This document shows, in pieces, positions 9,546-22,465 of a DNA stretch of 64,000 nucleotides. The translations under genes and the position numbers were made by a program. How positions within the stretch are numbered: position 1 is the stretch's first letter; each line of letters starts with the position of its first letter. The notes under the pieces are model-generated. The model was not told the DNA's origin and did no database searches. It saw only the letters and a program-made list of their open reading frames with translations. The DNA comes from Zygnema cylindricum (taxonomy: Eukaryota > Streptophyta > Zygnematophyceae > Zygnematales > Zygnemataceae): NCBI GenBank assembly GCA_037447655.1, contig JBBHKE010003326.1:152144-216143 (forward strand). The letters run 5' to 3'.

Positions 9546-11092
9546 TTGAAAGGTGAAGCAGGCTGGATTGTAGATTTAGGTGCCTCCATGCACATGTGTA
9601 AGGATAGGCACCTGTTCACTAAGATAAGAAATATTCCCACCGTAGAGATAGAGTACGGGGATGGAAGGATAGTCACCACTACTCTTTTAGGATCGGTAGA
9701 TTTGAAAGTGTTAGTAGAAGGCAAGACATCCATAGTAACATTCTCCGATGTATTGTTTATTCCGGAGCTGAACAAAAACCTCATCTCTACATCCGTATTA
9801 GATGATAAGGGTTTTTTTACTAGCACTAGGGAAGGAGTCTTTACTGCTAGTTTTGAGGAGGATGTCTATTTCATTGCTGAGAAAGGTAGCCATGGGATGT
9901 TTAGGCTGGTTTTAAGTAATGAAAAAAATAAACTTTATTATGTTGGTGTTCATGATATTATGATGTGGCATAAGAGGCTTGGGCATGTGAATCTAGACAA
10001 GTTAAAAGAGATGAAAAAGATGGGAGTGGTGGAAGGGATTAAGTTTAGTGAGAATGATAACATAAGTGATTGTAGTGGATGTGCTCAAGGTAAAACACAC
10101 AGATTACCCTTTCCTAAAACAGCCACCTATAAGGGAGAAAAAATTCTAGATCTAGTACACACAGATATTTGGGGACCGGCTAAAGTGCCCTCACTCGGGG
10201 GGAAGAGATTTATGATGACTATCACTGATGATTGGTCTCGGTATTCCCGAGTGTATTTTTTGAAAAACAAGTCCAAAGCTCAGGATTGTTTTGGACAATA
10301 TAAAGCATGGAGCGAAAAACTTCATGAAACTCCAATCAAGAGAATAAAGAGTGACAATGGTGGAGTGTATACTTCTAACTAGTTTGAGGATTTTATGAGG
10401 GAAGATGGGGTCCAACACCAAAAGAGAGTTCCAGAAAACCCAGAATAGAATAGGGTAGCTGAAAGGTTAAATAGAGCACTAAGTGATAGTGCTAGAAGTA
10501 TGTTGTTAGATAAGAAGATAGGAAAAAGGTTTTGGGCAGAAGCAATGAACTGTGCTAATTACCTCAAAAATAGATTTCTTACTTCAGCTATAAAAGATCA
10601 AACACCTATGAGAGATGGACAGGCAGGAAACTAGACTTATCTCACTTAAAGGTTTTCGGCAGTAAAGTATTTAGTCTAGATACAAATCGATCTAATTGGA
10701 AGTTAGATCCTAAAGGAAAACCGGGATACTTATTAGGATATGATAAGGATGTTAAAGGATATAGAGTTTATGATCTAAAAAGAGAAGATATAATCTTAGT
10801 AAAACATCTAGTAGTTATGGATGAAGGAAAGTTTGTGGATCCCTTCAAATATACAAAGTCAGTAAAAATCTGATTTGAGTCAGAAAATTCCGATGACTTT
10901 GAGCTCCCTAACTATCCGGGTTTTAGAGAAGATGACATTCTTGCAGATATAAATCAGACCGAAAAGGACTCGGCTGTGGAAACTCCAGTGACAACTCTAC
11001 CTGAAGCGGAAGACGTGGTGGAAATTGATTCGGAATCAAGGGATAGGGGAGAAGCCGAGTTTGTTTGAAAGAATCCATGAGAACCATCTATT
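9546..11092 (+). pseudogene. Copia-1 protease and integrase, broken
   Basis: Same frame as gag. The protease site DLGA is at 9573 (WIVDLGAS; the family norm is D-S/T-G-A). The integrase zinc domain follows, with MWHKRLGH and CSGCAQGK forming an HHCC finger. Of the DDE triad, the first Asp (LVHTD) and second Asp (SDNGG) are present, and the Glu (VAERLNR) comes after stops. TAG codons at 10380 and 10446 and an indel near 10609 break the frame. Past the triad are the conserved 'LKVFGSKVFSLD' and 'GYLLGYD' segments of copia integrases, then an acidic linker with more stops. Confidence 0.8.
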
Positions 11093-12332
11093 TTGGCCTC
11101 AAATTTTGAGAGGGGAAGGAGAAGTAACAAAAGACTACAAAAAAAACAGGTTAATAACAAGGTAACTAAACTATCTCATCAAGATGAACCTCAAACTTAT
11201 GGAGAGGCGATGACTTGTCTAGAAAGAAACCGGTGGAAGACAACCATCAATGAGGAGATGGCCTCAATTATGGCAGCCGATACTTGGGAGCTGGTGGATT
11301 GTCCACCTAACCGAAAACCAATCGGTTGTAAGTAGGTTTTTCAAATTAAAACTGAACCCAGATAACATAATCGAGCGCTACAAGGCCCGATTAGTGGCAA
11401 AGGGATTTACACAAAAAGAGGGAATTGACTACGAGGAAACCTTTGCCCCGGTGGTCAGATTTCCCTCCGTCCGCATACTTCTCAGCTTGGCAGCAGTGGA
11501 AGACATGGAAGTGCACCAGATAGACATCAAGACAACCTTTTTGCGTGGAGAATTGGAAGAGGAGATCTTCATGCGACAACCCGAAGGGTTTGTGGAGGAA
11601 GGAGAGGAGAGTAAGGTATGTCGGCTGATTAAATCTCTTTATGGTTTCAAACAGGCGCCTGGACAGTGGAATAAGAAGCTTGATGAGTTTCTTACCGGTT
11701 TGGGATATATCCGGATCAGCTAAGATCACTCAATCTATGTTTTCGAAGATGAGGAAGGTTTTATATTTATAGCAATTTATGTTGATGATTTGCTTGTCAT
11801 AAGTAAATCAATGGAAAAAATTAATAAACTGAAAACCGATCTTAAGGGGAGATTTGAAATGAAGGATATGGGGGAAGCAAAATATATTTTGGGAATTCAA
11901 GTAGAGAGAGACCGAAAAAAAAATTTTATAAGATTGACTCAAAAGGAAGCAATAGGGAACATGCTTGAAAAATTTCAAATGGATAAAGCTAATAGTTGTA
12001 CAACTCCAATGGAGTTGAAGAAGGGAAGTGAAGGGAGTGAGAAAGAAGGAGTCATAGTCTTAGACGAGGAATTATCTCCTGAAGAACAGAAGTTCGAACA
12101 GAAGTTCATGCAGATTATTCCTTACATGAAAGTAGTGGGAAGTCTAATCTATTTTATGAATTGTACCCGGCCGGATTTAGCTGCAGCTGTAGGAGTGCTG
12201 AGTAGAAGTCTAAATGCTCCCACTAAAAGGGATTGGGAGGCAGCTAAGTGAGTCTTTAGATATTTGATAGGAACTAGGGATCTATGGTTGCATTTGGGTG
12301 GGGAGAATACTAACATCACTACTTGGAGTGAT
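11093..12332 (+). pseudogene. Copia-1 reverse transcriptase and partial RNase H
   Basis: Characteristic copia RT blocks are present: [53 protein letters not shown] and the catalytic YVDD at 11778-11789, then EAKYILGIQ. The frame shifts near 11330 (a stop in the GCKWVFK motif) and again near 11720. RNase H is entered at IYFMNCTRPDLAAAV and breaks off at TWSD (12332). The last part of RNase H, the polypurine tract and the 3' LTR are absent. Confidence 0.8.
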
Positions 12333-13576
12333 GTGTAGGTCTTGGCCGAAGCCGTATAGATTAATTTGTAAGGCTTTACAACATATTGATAATGTAATAG
12401 AAAACTAGACGCTTCACACAAAGGCAGAAAATCGCCTCTAAGCTGTCCGGACAATTTTACAAATAAAAAGATGGCTGCAGAGGATCCTCAATACTAAAAA
12501 TAAATCAAATGAATAATTTTTGCACTTGAAAATTGTGTGCAGGAAATGATGCGAAATGAACTAAGTAACCAAAACTACGCCTAGCGAAAACAAGCCAATC
12601 AGAGTACAGCGTGCTATGTAAATATTTGCATCTAGTTTGGATTCGGCCAATAGGAGGCCGAAATCCTATGCCCTTCGTTACAGAATCTATAACCTACGGA
12701 TTAAAACCCTTCCTATCTACATGTGAACGCGTGAACCTCCAAATGGTTCACGACTTAAAATAGTCCAATAGCGTAGCTTCGTCAAAACTGACAGCGGATT
12801 TGTCTGTCATTTGCGTCGACGGTCCAGATGCGAAGTTACGAAAATTACATAATCAACGTCGACGGCCGGGTTGCTACTTTACGCGAAACGATTAAAAATT
12901 GTTGTCGGCCAGGATTTCAGGAAATGAAAGTAGGTACGGAAGGACCGAAGGTACTGTCCAATTTGTAGTCGCGGAAATTCCGGGTAATGTAAGTCGTACG
13001 GTGGACGTAAAATAATTGAATCCACCGTCGGCGGAAATCGCGTAAGATATCTATGGTACGGTAAGTCGTGGCCGCGGGAATACCGGTCGGCGTAAGTCGT
13101 ACGATCGAAGCGAAATAATCAAATCCACCGTCGGCCGAAATCGCGTAAAATATATATAGTACGGTAGGACCGCGGGTACGTCCAAATCGTCATCCCGGAA
13201 ATTACGGAGAATGTAGGTCGTACGGTACACGTCGTACAGTCCTGCAAACCCAAATAACACCCAAATACAAATTAGTGTAGCGGCTGCCCGTCTTAACGCC
13301 TAAATATAAACAACTAAAATTTTCGACGACATACGGCATGACAATCTCCTCATTATTCCATCTATAGACGTTCTCATACTTCCAGAAAGTACGGAGGTGC
13401 TTCTATGCAACCAGAATATCCTTTTCAAGTTTATCTCGGTAAACACGGTCGGACGGTAAAAATACACTCCAAAAACATTGGAGGAGATTGACGCTACGTG
13501 TGGCCGGAAAAATATATGCAGATTTCTAGCTGGAACACTGCTGTACGATGGAAAGTTTAAGTTTAGGGGTAAATTC

Positions 13577-13817
13577 TAGTGTTGTGTATCGGTAAGGATT
13601 TACCGATAAATGATATGGACCTTTTTTCGGGTTCCCGATAATCGATATATTTGTACGATATATCGACATCGGTCTTATCGCCGATAAGTAGCCGATAATA
13701 TCCGGTACTTATAGGCGATAATGCCGATAACTATAACTATCGGCGATAGCTGTACGGACCGTACAGATAAATGTACGGCCTGTACACGCAACTGTACGTC
13801 GTATTCCCCGGACGCGC
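13577..13817 (+). mobile_element. hAT-type element fragment in the left arm
   Basis: Starts TAGTGTTGTGTATCGG and matches the left part of the complete element at 38997-39943 up to a CCCCGGACGCGC word. The other end is missing. The same fragment is at 19241-19481 in the right arm, inverted, so it was present before the inverted duplication. Confidence 0.65.
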
Positions 13818-13866
13818 AGCGGACTGAAAGTTTTACAGGGTCATATAGGTTAGTGCGCACTTGGCC

Positions 13867-13872
13867 TATAAA
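13867..13872 (+). promoter_or_regulatory. TATA-like box in the inverted-repeat arm
   Basis: GGCCTATAAACAC, LTR-promoter-like. Its mirror copy is in the right arm at 19186-19191 on the minus strand, so both would drive transcription toward the central spacer. Weak evidence. Confidence 0.3.
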
Positions 13873-14232
13873 CACATGTAGTCTAACACAGCGAAACTTA
13901 GCCTTTGAGAATCACTAAGTAGATAGCAATGGTAGAAGCATAGAAACAAATCATTAGAATAGACAGGTTTGAGCAGCTTAGAAAATGTAGTTATAGTCAA
14001 GGGGTCGCAAGGCGTAAGCCGAAGTGAGCCCCGATTGGAGTACAAATTTTTCCTACGAACTAACTCTAATAAAGCTGCAATCTCCTCCCTTATATTCTAA
14101 GATAAGATGCTAATGAAGTTCTAATCAATGTAGTTATAATCATTTATAAATAATGTACAAAAAGAGTTCTAATCAATCAAGTTGATACCTTTTATGAATC
14201 CTGAGAGTATGAATATGAGAGAATGATCTTCA

Positions 14233-17200
14233 CTGAATTCTAAGTCTAGCTAGCTAATATGGAGTTGAGCCGAGATGAGTCATGCAGATCGGTGGAACGA
14301 CTTAGACGACTCTGAGTTTGCTTCCTGCAATGACCAGCGGCAAGAGAAGAAAAAGAGGATCAGATGTTGTGAGAAAGAGAGAGAGAAAGTTGGCCTCAGA
14401 CATTCGAAATGTGAAGGGGCTAATCAAGATCCAAAAAGGGAGGAGACAAGCAGACAGATGATCAAAAGTGGGAGTGGCTACGAAAGAAGAGATACTAAGA
14501 TCTCTGATGACACCTGCACACCAATGCAGAACTCCACTTACTTATCAACAACTTCATCCAATACTTTAGTCTACTTGAAACTGATGCAACAAGCATCAAC
14601 CTCCCAAATAGACTCAGAAATCACATTGCTAATCCTATCCCTCCTGGATGTATCAACCTCCCAAATGGACTCAGAAATCACATTGCTAATCCTATCCCTC
14701 CTGGATGCTGTGGCGAAGCAACTCACCGAGATCCGAGGAAGTCGACATGGAACAGAGCAAGCGAAGAGTTGACAGATTTGAGGCCAACACCAAATTCGAG
14801 TCACTCAGCGATAAGGACTCAACGATCTCCACCAACGCATGTGCTGCAAGTGGACAAGGAGAACCACGAGTAAAAAATCTGCAAGTGACAAGATTACAGA
14901 GGAGAGACACATCCACCATGGAAAGGAGGGGAGTCTCACTGAGACATGTGCACCAGGCACGCAAGGAGGGGAGATTGTCAGATGCTCACAAATGATCCAA
15001 GCAAGGAAGACGACGATGATCGATACAACTTGCCCACACAACAAGATTAAACCAAATAAGAAGGCTCTAGGCAAAACTCCATCAACTCGATCAGAGCAAT
15101 CGAAGTCACAACCAGTGAGGAAAGCGAGGATTGGTTGGATGTGTTTGTTGCAGAGTCAAGAATCATTGCTTACAGGGAAAAGTACGCAGAGACTAGAGGA
15201 CCCAGCGCAGATGAGGAGAACAGCCACAGCAGCAACGACGCTACGACGCTGCAGAAGGCGACAAATCCAAGAAAATGAGACGGCGAACAAAAATCTGCAA
15301 ACAGGAGGCAGAAAGCTCAAGACACCGTCAGTAAAAAAAAATAAAAAAATTAGCCCGATTCCAAGAAACTAAAGGAAAGCGCGGTCACACATAGGAGTGT
15401 CATTCCACAATGACAAGCAAGGAAAAAGTGGGAGAGGAGGCATGGACCAAAGGAGAGAAAATCTTACGAAGGAGCTTTCGTCATCAAGTGACAAAAATCA
15501 GATTTCCCCATGTGTCGGAGAAACAGATCCAGCCACCCGCATCTTCACCACAAACGTTGACACATCCCGGAAAGGAATCTAAGGTCTGTGAATGGTAAAA
15601 CCTGTCAAACATAGAGAGACCAAGCAACCAAACCAGAGACAATGTTAGTGAGACAGACAAAACCAAAAGTTTGTGAAGCTAAAAACATTGCAGTGACTCT
15701 TAATAGAAGCAAAGACAAGAAATGAATTGAGTCAAATGCTTTAGTGAAAGTCAGAAAATCTGAATAGAGTCAGAAATCTGTTTGTAAAACAAGTTTCAAC
15801 AGAAGTTTCTAGAGAGACATTAGAGACAGGTGAACCAAATTCAATGACAGACAGTGTGAACATCAAAAACTCTCATTCCTAAAGGTCATAGAACTCACAA
15901 AGCAGAAAGAGTTGAGACCAAACAGAAGTATGTGAGGAGTTATGATGTCAGAGGTAGCCATTAGGCCACACACGGTCATATGAACACATTAATGTTCACA
16001 TGGACTAAGGCGGAGAAGACTGAGAGGTCAATCTGCAAGAAAAAAAAGGAGTAAAAGTGGTCAGATCTATCAAAAAAAAAAAACCTAGGTAGAGGAAACA
16101 AAGAGGAAGTCAAAAGAGGAGAAAGTAAAAATTACAAGATCTGGAGGGAGAAGATTTAGTGCACAAACTAGTAAGGAGACCAACAAAGTAAAGTCCCTAA
16201 GTCTAGCTTTGAGAAATAACTCCAAAGACTAGAGTGCCACTGCATTCAGTAGCAGTGGGAGTCATACAGGTGCGAAGAGGACTTACCAAGAGGAGCTCAC
16301 ATCGTGAAGGAGATTCCAAGAGGAATTCCGACGAATCAAAGTTGCATAAGATGATCCTCCAGCTTACCATCATCGGGAAAGGCGCTCGCTCTACCACGGA
16401 AGGGTCAAAGATCAAAAGACCACGAACCAATGGAGCCGAATTTGCAACAAACAAAATTAGTGGCTCATAAAAGGTACTCTAACAGGAAAACATTTTGAAA
16501 ATGTACATGAAACATTCATCAGGAAAATGATAAGACTGAAATCAAAATTGAGGAATTTTTTAGATGTTCGGACAGCTGATGCAACAGTGCTCTCAGCTGA
16601 AAGAGAGACGTTGGAAAAAGACTTACCATTTCTCAAGCATAAAGGGAAGAAATATGAGGAATGGCCGATGGCCAAGTCCCCCCCCTCAAAGGAGAATTCG
16701 AAGGAGTTCCACCTCTATGAGGAACTCCTACCACCATGAGTAGGGTGGAACCTGCAGATTGGAGAGATAAAGGGGAAAAGGTAGAAAACAAGGACCTAGT
16801 CACAAAGGAAAGCACCAACCAGATACAAAATCATTGCTTGTCAATTACAGTAGTGAGGACCTTACAAAACTCTCTCGTTCACAGTGTGTGTGAGCAGCAG
16901 GCAACAAGAGCAGAACATAGACACTGAAGGAAGGGGGAAGACCTTACCAAGTGTCAAGAGGGAGTTCAAGGTTAGTGGGAGCAGATTCGAGGAGAACACC
17001 CACGGATGACTCCAGGGATCCGGTGAAATAAAAACCTGTCAAAGAAAGCAACCAGTGAGTATGCCAGGAGAAAGACCGAAGGTTAAGACTCGCAAAGTCC
17101 AAACAAGCAAAATTTTATTGTTGACCACAACTAACAAGTTGGGACAAATTGGATGTGAATGACAGAAGTCTTACCTCAATATCAGGAACGTCTTCTAAAA

Positions 17201-18861
17201 TCATCCATTTCAAAGGACTCCACATACGGCCAAAAACTCAGGAGGTCACGATTACGATTGTGGAGAACTCCTGAAATAGCCAAGTACAGCGGAGGGCGTG
17301 ATGGGAGAAAACGAAAAGTATAAGTTTCAAACTCTCAAGCTCCTATGTCAAAGTTAGGTCAAACTTTCAATTTTTACAGGATGGAAAACTGGAAACAGGA
17401 AGACATCTGTTAGAATCCAAAGGTCAGATAAGTCTAAAGATAAAGATTTAAATGAACCTTGCGTAGAAACTTCAATAAGAGCAGTCAAAAGAAAGACAAT
17501 AGAAAGCACAATGTCATCAAATTAAATAGCTGTCAGAAAAGAGTAAAAACAGGATTTAGAAAAATGTCACTGTATGAGTTTAAGAGTCTAAGAAAATGTT
17601 ACCTCAGAAAATTCAAGGAGGAGCATGAAGGACAGCTGCAGGTAAGAAAGTCTCACGCAAGGAACTCAGCGGAAGCCGTGGCTGAGCGAAAGAAAGAACG
17701 AATTCCAAACGCCATGAAAGAAGAATCTAAGCATTGTCTTCGAAAAGGCTTGGTAAAATATGGCAGTCTGAGGAGAGAGGAGGATCCAGTTGAAACCCTA
17801 AGTGGTGGAAGGTTCAAACAGAAAAAAAAAAATCAAAGGACAGAATGACCCTAAACGAGAAAGTACTAACTCATATATGAGTGGTAAAAGTACAGGTTGT
17901 ACCCTTGATGCAGAGCAACGAAGCCGCGAATTAAGTTTCGAGTCGTACATTGGAAGTTACCGAAATACCATCACCACCGTGAACGAAATAATCGGACGGA
18001 CATAAATTTTGAAGTCGTTCGAGCGACTTGAAAATTTCCATGCGACGCATTACGCGACACCATCCGGATGTCAGACGGACATCCAAATCGACGGTCGAAA
18101 TAACATCATGATCTCGTGGATCATTATTCACCGAGGATAGGGGACACGTAAGGTGGTCCCAAGTTTCAACCGTTGGCAACGAAAGTGAACGCCAGCGACG
18201 CAAAACTTCACGGCGCCAGATGCGCTCTAATTGGTTCTAATATTTTTTACAGATCATCATAGGACCACATGTGGTTCCCACAGGATCATACTTCCATCGG
18301 AACGAGTACCATTCCAAATCGACAAAGCGACACTTTATATCGACTTCGTCATGACCGATCTGTACTGCGGTCGACCGAAATATTCCGCGAGAATATCGAC
18401 CGATAAATTTTACGACCAGGACGAAACGTCATCGAGGACGATTTCATACTAAACGCATCGCCGAAACATCGAGTGGGAGTGTTGGTTTTGGTGCTATCTT
18501 TGGCGATTTGTTTGTACCGGCAAGATTCATTTGTACCGGCAGCGATTTAGTTGTACCGGCGGATTATACCGATTCACATTTTGTGACGCGACGTGACGTG
18601 ACGTGACGCGACGAATCGGCCTGTACGGAATCTGATGAAGGAACCTGTATTTGAGTACCGATTCTGTCAGAAACAAAGAGCGGCACATTTTGGTGGAAAA
18701 CGACAAATGGAAATACCTCATTGCACCAATCATTTATTCAGTTCATCACAGGATGACACACAGAAAGGCATAAAGTGCATCAGAGCACTTTAGAACATTA
18801 TCTCATGGACATCTTGCAATAATCACATGTAGATCACTGTCATAGTTTCATGGAAATGTCA
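14233..18861. other. Spacer between the inverted-repeat arms
   Basis: About 4.6 kb, strikingly A/G-rich on the plus strand from 14.3 to 17.9 kb, then a more balanced part. Several frames of 60-180 codons occur (14275-14772 and 14839-15372 share a frame), with Lys/Arg/Ser/Glu-rich translations and no domain I recognise. Another open stretch, 15056-15283, lacks a start and has an acidic translation (EESEDWLDVFVAESR). It could be the internal region of a decayed LTR element, but I see no RT, integrase, protease or zinc knuckle. 18.0-18.6 kb looks like transposon leader sequence, with a GTGAC-type short repeat at 18583-18612. Confidence 0.5.
14596..14708 (+). repeat. 57-bp tandem duplication in the spacer
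   Basis: Two consecutive copies with a 57-bp period (14596-14652, 14653-14708), almost identical. The period is divisible by three, so the frame at 14275 is maintained and its translation shows the repeat around STSQxDSEITLLILSLLD. Confidence 0.75.
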
Positions 18862-20725
18862 TGAAGATCATTCTCTCAGATTCATACTTTCAGGATTCAT
18901 AGAAAGTATCAACTTTATTGATTAGAACTCTTTTTGTACATTCATTAGCATCTTATCTTAGAATATAAGGGAGGGGATTTAAGATATATTAGAGTTAGTT
19001 CGTAGGAACAATTTGTACTCCAATCGGGGCTCACTTCGGCTTACGCCTTGTGACCCCTTGACTATAACTACATTTTCTAAGTTGCTCAAACCTGTCTATT
19101 CTAATGATTTGTTTCTATGCTTCTACCATTGCTATCTACTTAGTGATTCTCAAAGGCTAAGTTTCGCTGTGTTAGACTACATGTGTTTATAGGCCAAGTG
19201 CGCACTAACCTATATGACCCTGTAAAACTTTCAGTCCGCTGCGCGTCCGGGGAATACGACGTACAGTTGCGTGTACAGGCCGTACATTTATCTGTACGGT
19301 CCGTACAGCTATCGCCGATAGTTATAGTTATCGGCATTATCGCCTATAAGTACCGGATATTATCGGCTACTTATCGGCGATAAGACCGATGTCGATATAT
19401 CGTACAAATATATCGATTATCGGGAACCCGAAAAAAGGTCCATATCATTTATCGGTAAATCCTTACCGATACACAACACTAGAATTTACCCCTAAACTTA
19501 AACTTTCCATCGTACAGCAGTGTTCCAGCTAGAAATCTGCATATATTTTTCCGGCCACACGTAGCGTCAATCTCCTCCAATGTTTTTGGAGTGTATTTTT
19601 ACCGTCCGACCGTGTTTACCGAGATAAACTTGAAAAGGATATTCTGGTTGCATAGAAGCACCTCCGTACTTTCTGGAAGTATGAGAACGTCTATAGATGG
19701 AATAATGAGGAGATTGTCATGCCGTATGTCGTCGAAAATTTTAGTTGTTTATATTTAGGCGTTAAGACGGGCAGCCGCTACACTAATTTGTATTTGGGTG
19801 TTATTTGGGTTTGCAGGACTGTACGACGTGTACCGTACGACCTACATTCTCCGTAATTTCCGGGATGACGATTTGGACGTACCCGCGGTCCTACCGTACT
19901 ATATATATTTTACGCGATTTCGGCCGACGGTGGATTTGATTATTTCGCTTCGATCGTACGACTTACGCCGACCGGTATTCCCGCGGCCACGACTTACCGT
20001 ACCATAGATATCTTACGCGATTTCCGCCGACGGTGGATTCAATTATTTTACGTCCACCGTACGACTTACATTACCCGGAATTTCCGCGACTACAAATTGG
20101 ACAGTACCTTCGGTCCTTCCGTACCTACTTTCATTTCCTGAAATCCTGGCCGACAACAATTTTTAATCGTTTCGCGTAAAGTAGCAACCCGGCCGTCGAC
20201 GTTGATTATGTAATTTTCGTAACTTCGCATCTGGACCGTCGACGCAAATGACAGACAAATCCGTTGTCAGTTTTGACGAAGCTACGCTATTGGACTATTT
20301 TAAGTCGTGAACCATTTGGAGGTTCACGCGTTCACATGTAGATAGGAAGGGTTTTAATCCGTAGGTTATAGATTCTGTAACGTAGGGTTTAGGATTTCGG
20401 CCTCCTATTGGCCGAATCCAAACTAGACGCAAATATTTACAAAGCACGCTCTACTCTGATTGGCTTGTTTTCGCTAGGCGTAGTTTTGGTTACTTAGTTC
20501 ATTTCGCATCATTTCCTGCACACAATTTTCAAGTGCAGGAATTATTCATTTGATTTGTTTTCAGTATTGAGGATTCTCTGCAGCCATCTTTTTATTTGTA
20601 AAATTGTTCGGACAGCTTAGAGGCGTTTTTTTGCCTTTGCGTGAAGCGTCTAGTTTTCTATTATATTATCAATATCTTGTAAAGCCTTACAAATTAATCT
20701 ATACGGCTTCGGCCAAGACCTACAC
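18862..20725 (-). repeat. Right arm of the ~1.9-kb inverted repeat
   Basis: Reverse complement of 12333-14232. The outer end is exact: pairing stops at 20725, where the left side passes into Copia-1 while the right side continues as LTR-like sequence to about 21.1 kb. The right arm therefore appears to be the original and the left arm the truncated copy. Confidence 0.85.
19241..19481 (-). mobile_element. hAT-type element fragment in the right arm
   Basis: Mirror copy of 13577-13817, with the TAGTGTTGTGTATCGG terminus at 19481 reading leftward. Confidence 0.65.
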
Positions 20726-21110
20726 GGTTTCCGTTCACTTTTCTCATCCTTTTGAGTGGATTTCGACCGCGATCTCACAACACAAACTTCTTTTCCCGAC
20801 TGTGGCTGAACTTTAATTAGTGTGGAAGTTGCATGTTGGGATTATCGTTGTGTTGTTTTTATTTATTATGATTGTGTATTTATTTGTATTTGGCTTTTGC
20901 GCATCCTTCGAGTTTGGTTATCTCAAACCTCATAAGTGTCGGACATTTTGTCATTTTCAGTTTTTATTTATCTTTCTCGGTTGTTTATGCTTTGATTTAT
21001 TCTATTTAAGTGTAATTTCAGATTATTCTTGATAAGATAACTCCTGCAAGGAATATAAATAGACCGTGGGGCCTAGTGGTCATCCATCAGCTTAGTAATA
21101 AACCGACCTA
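20330..21110 (+). repeat. Gypsy-type LTR-like segment
   Basis: Collinear with 32171-33000 and diverged: both have a short hairpin followed by CAGGAATT, then TTAATC/TTAATTCACT..CGG and TTGGCCGAAG/TCGGCCAAG, GTGGATTT, and CCGTGGGGCCTAGTGG / CCGTGGAGCCTTGTGG. In the second copy this segment follows gypsy RNase H and integrase sequence, which is why I call it gypsy-type. LTR boundaries cannot be fixed. Confidence 0.45.
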
Positions 21111-22465
21111 ACCATAACCAGCTAAGTCGTTGACCTTTCTTTTTCTTCCACCTTGCCTGCTGCGGTATTTATCCATTGTACTTTTTTTTTTTTTTCATTT
21201 ACGATATCTCGCTATCATTTGAGTTTAAGTTGAGCACAACTGATGATATTGCATGTACCTTCATGTTATTTGACACATGCACGACAAGATTTCGCCCAAG
21301 GATTGCAGCGTTTGTTCGTTACATTACGCAAACAGGATTTAGCGTTATCGATGATCCCCTACCAATATCCACATTAGCGGGGGAAGCACATCCAAAAATT
21401 CAAGGCATTGCACATGCCTGAAATTCATTAGGTTTCACTCATCACTTCAAATCATAAAAGTTTCATTCGTACTATGCGCACGGTAAAGTATTTTGAAAAA
21501 GAATGAATATGCGCATTATTCAAAATTTCACATTTTTTAAAATGCGGTGACCGGATTTGACTTATTAATAAAAGAAAAAATCGAAACATTTAATCATAAA
21601 TGACACTACAACTTAGGGTATGTGCTCATGTATTCAACTACCGATTTTTTTTTGTAGTTTTACTACAAATTTCAGTCCCCAACGAGAAAATCTCATTTTG
21701 GCGGTTTCAAATTTTCGACCAACGGGCACGCGAACAAGCTTAGGAAAAAACTTTATCAGAAATCATCTCGCAAATTGATTTTATTTAAATTATCACCATG
21801 AGAGCAAATGAAAACGTTCACGCGGGCGTAGTTGGACAGTTTTAACACAAGGGAGAATTCTCGCTATTTTTTTTTGCGTTAAAATTGGTACTGTTAAAAT
21901 AGTGTTAGTTACTAATTTTAAATGTTTTTAAAAAGTGTAGCATACGAATTGTGTCAGTCAGTACTAAAGAGTGTAATTATTTTGTACAGACGTACAAAAT
22001 AAGTGTTAGAAAAAGGCGTCGACAGTGGAAATTGAGTGCGTTGCACGCAGAGTCGTGCGCAAATTCTATTCCAAGTCATAAAGACGAGGGAAAATCGCGA
22101 GAACCTGTTCTCACATGTTCAGGCATAAAAAATGTGAACACGGGCTATCGCGGCTAACCCTAAAAACATTGGAACCCGTATCGGTTTCTTAACTCTAATA
22201 ACGATTCACGTTGTACTTTAAGTTTGTTTTTTGAAAATTCCGTGCATTACATTCGTACATATTTTCCGTACACAAAAAGTATACGAAATTTACGAAAAGC
22301 TAAAAAAAACCTAAAAAATAATGCATAATCGTAAAATTATCAAAATTTAACGAATGAAACATCTATGCTTCAAATCCGATTGGAAGCGGTTATCGACCGG
22401 CATTACAGTACAATACAACGCCAATCGCTATCAGAGTAAAGGAATAAATAGGGTAAAAAAAATTA
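21111..22465. other. AT-rich non-coding region
   Basis: No credible gene. At 22197-22213 there is a lone MITE-type terminus (TAACGATTCAC then GTTGTA), and at 22410 a partial one (CGCCAATCGCTATCAG). The rest is unassigned. Confidence 0.4.

Larger units (their letters stand above)
7379..12332 (+). mobile_element. Copia-1: family A Ty1/copia element, 3' truncated
   Basis: The 5' LTR is followed by the primer-binding site, gag, protease, integrase, reverse transcriptase and the start of RNase H, in the order diagnostic of Ty1/copia. The element stops inside RNase H (TWSD motif) at 12332, where the left arm of the large inverted repeat starts. Its RNase H end and 3' LTR are missing. Several in-frame stops make it non-functional. 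It belongs to the same family as Copia-3 and Copia-4. Confidence 0.85.
12333..14232 (+). repeat. Left arm of a ~1.9-kb inverted repeat
   Basis: Reverse complement of 18862-20725. Paired positions sum to 33058 from the outer end to about 14117, so there is no net indel over about 1.78 kb. After that the left arm has about 36 extra bases (14118-14153). The arm contains part of a hAT-type element (13577-13817) and a TATAAA at 13867, and its outer end resembles a gypsy-type LTR also seen at 32.2-33.0 kb. Short open frames in the two arms are identical mirror images and not credible genes. Confidence 0.85.

Noticed and set aside
13675-13918. Small open frames in the inverted-repeat arms as genes
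   Set aside because: Identical mirror copies exist in the other arm, they overlap on both strands, and the sequence is partly a hAT-type MITE.
12333-20725. A DIRS-type or foldback transposon with long inverted termini
   Set aside because: No recombinase, RT or transposase is seen in the spacer, the two outer ends differ in what they join, and no target duplication is visible. Not excluded, but an inverted duplication is simpler.
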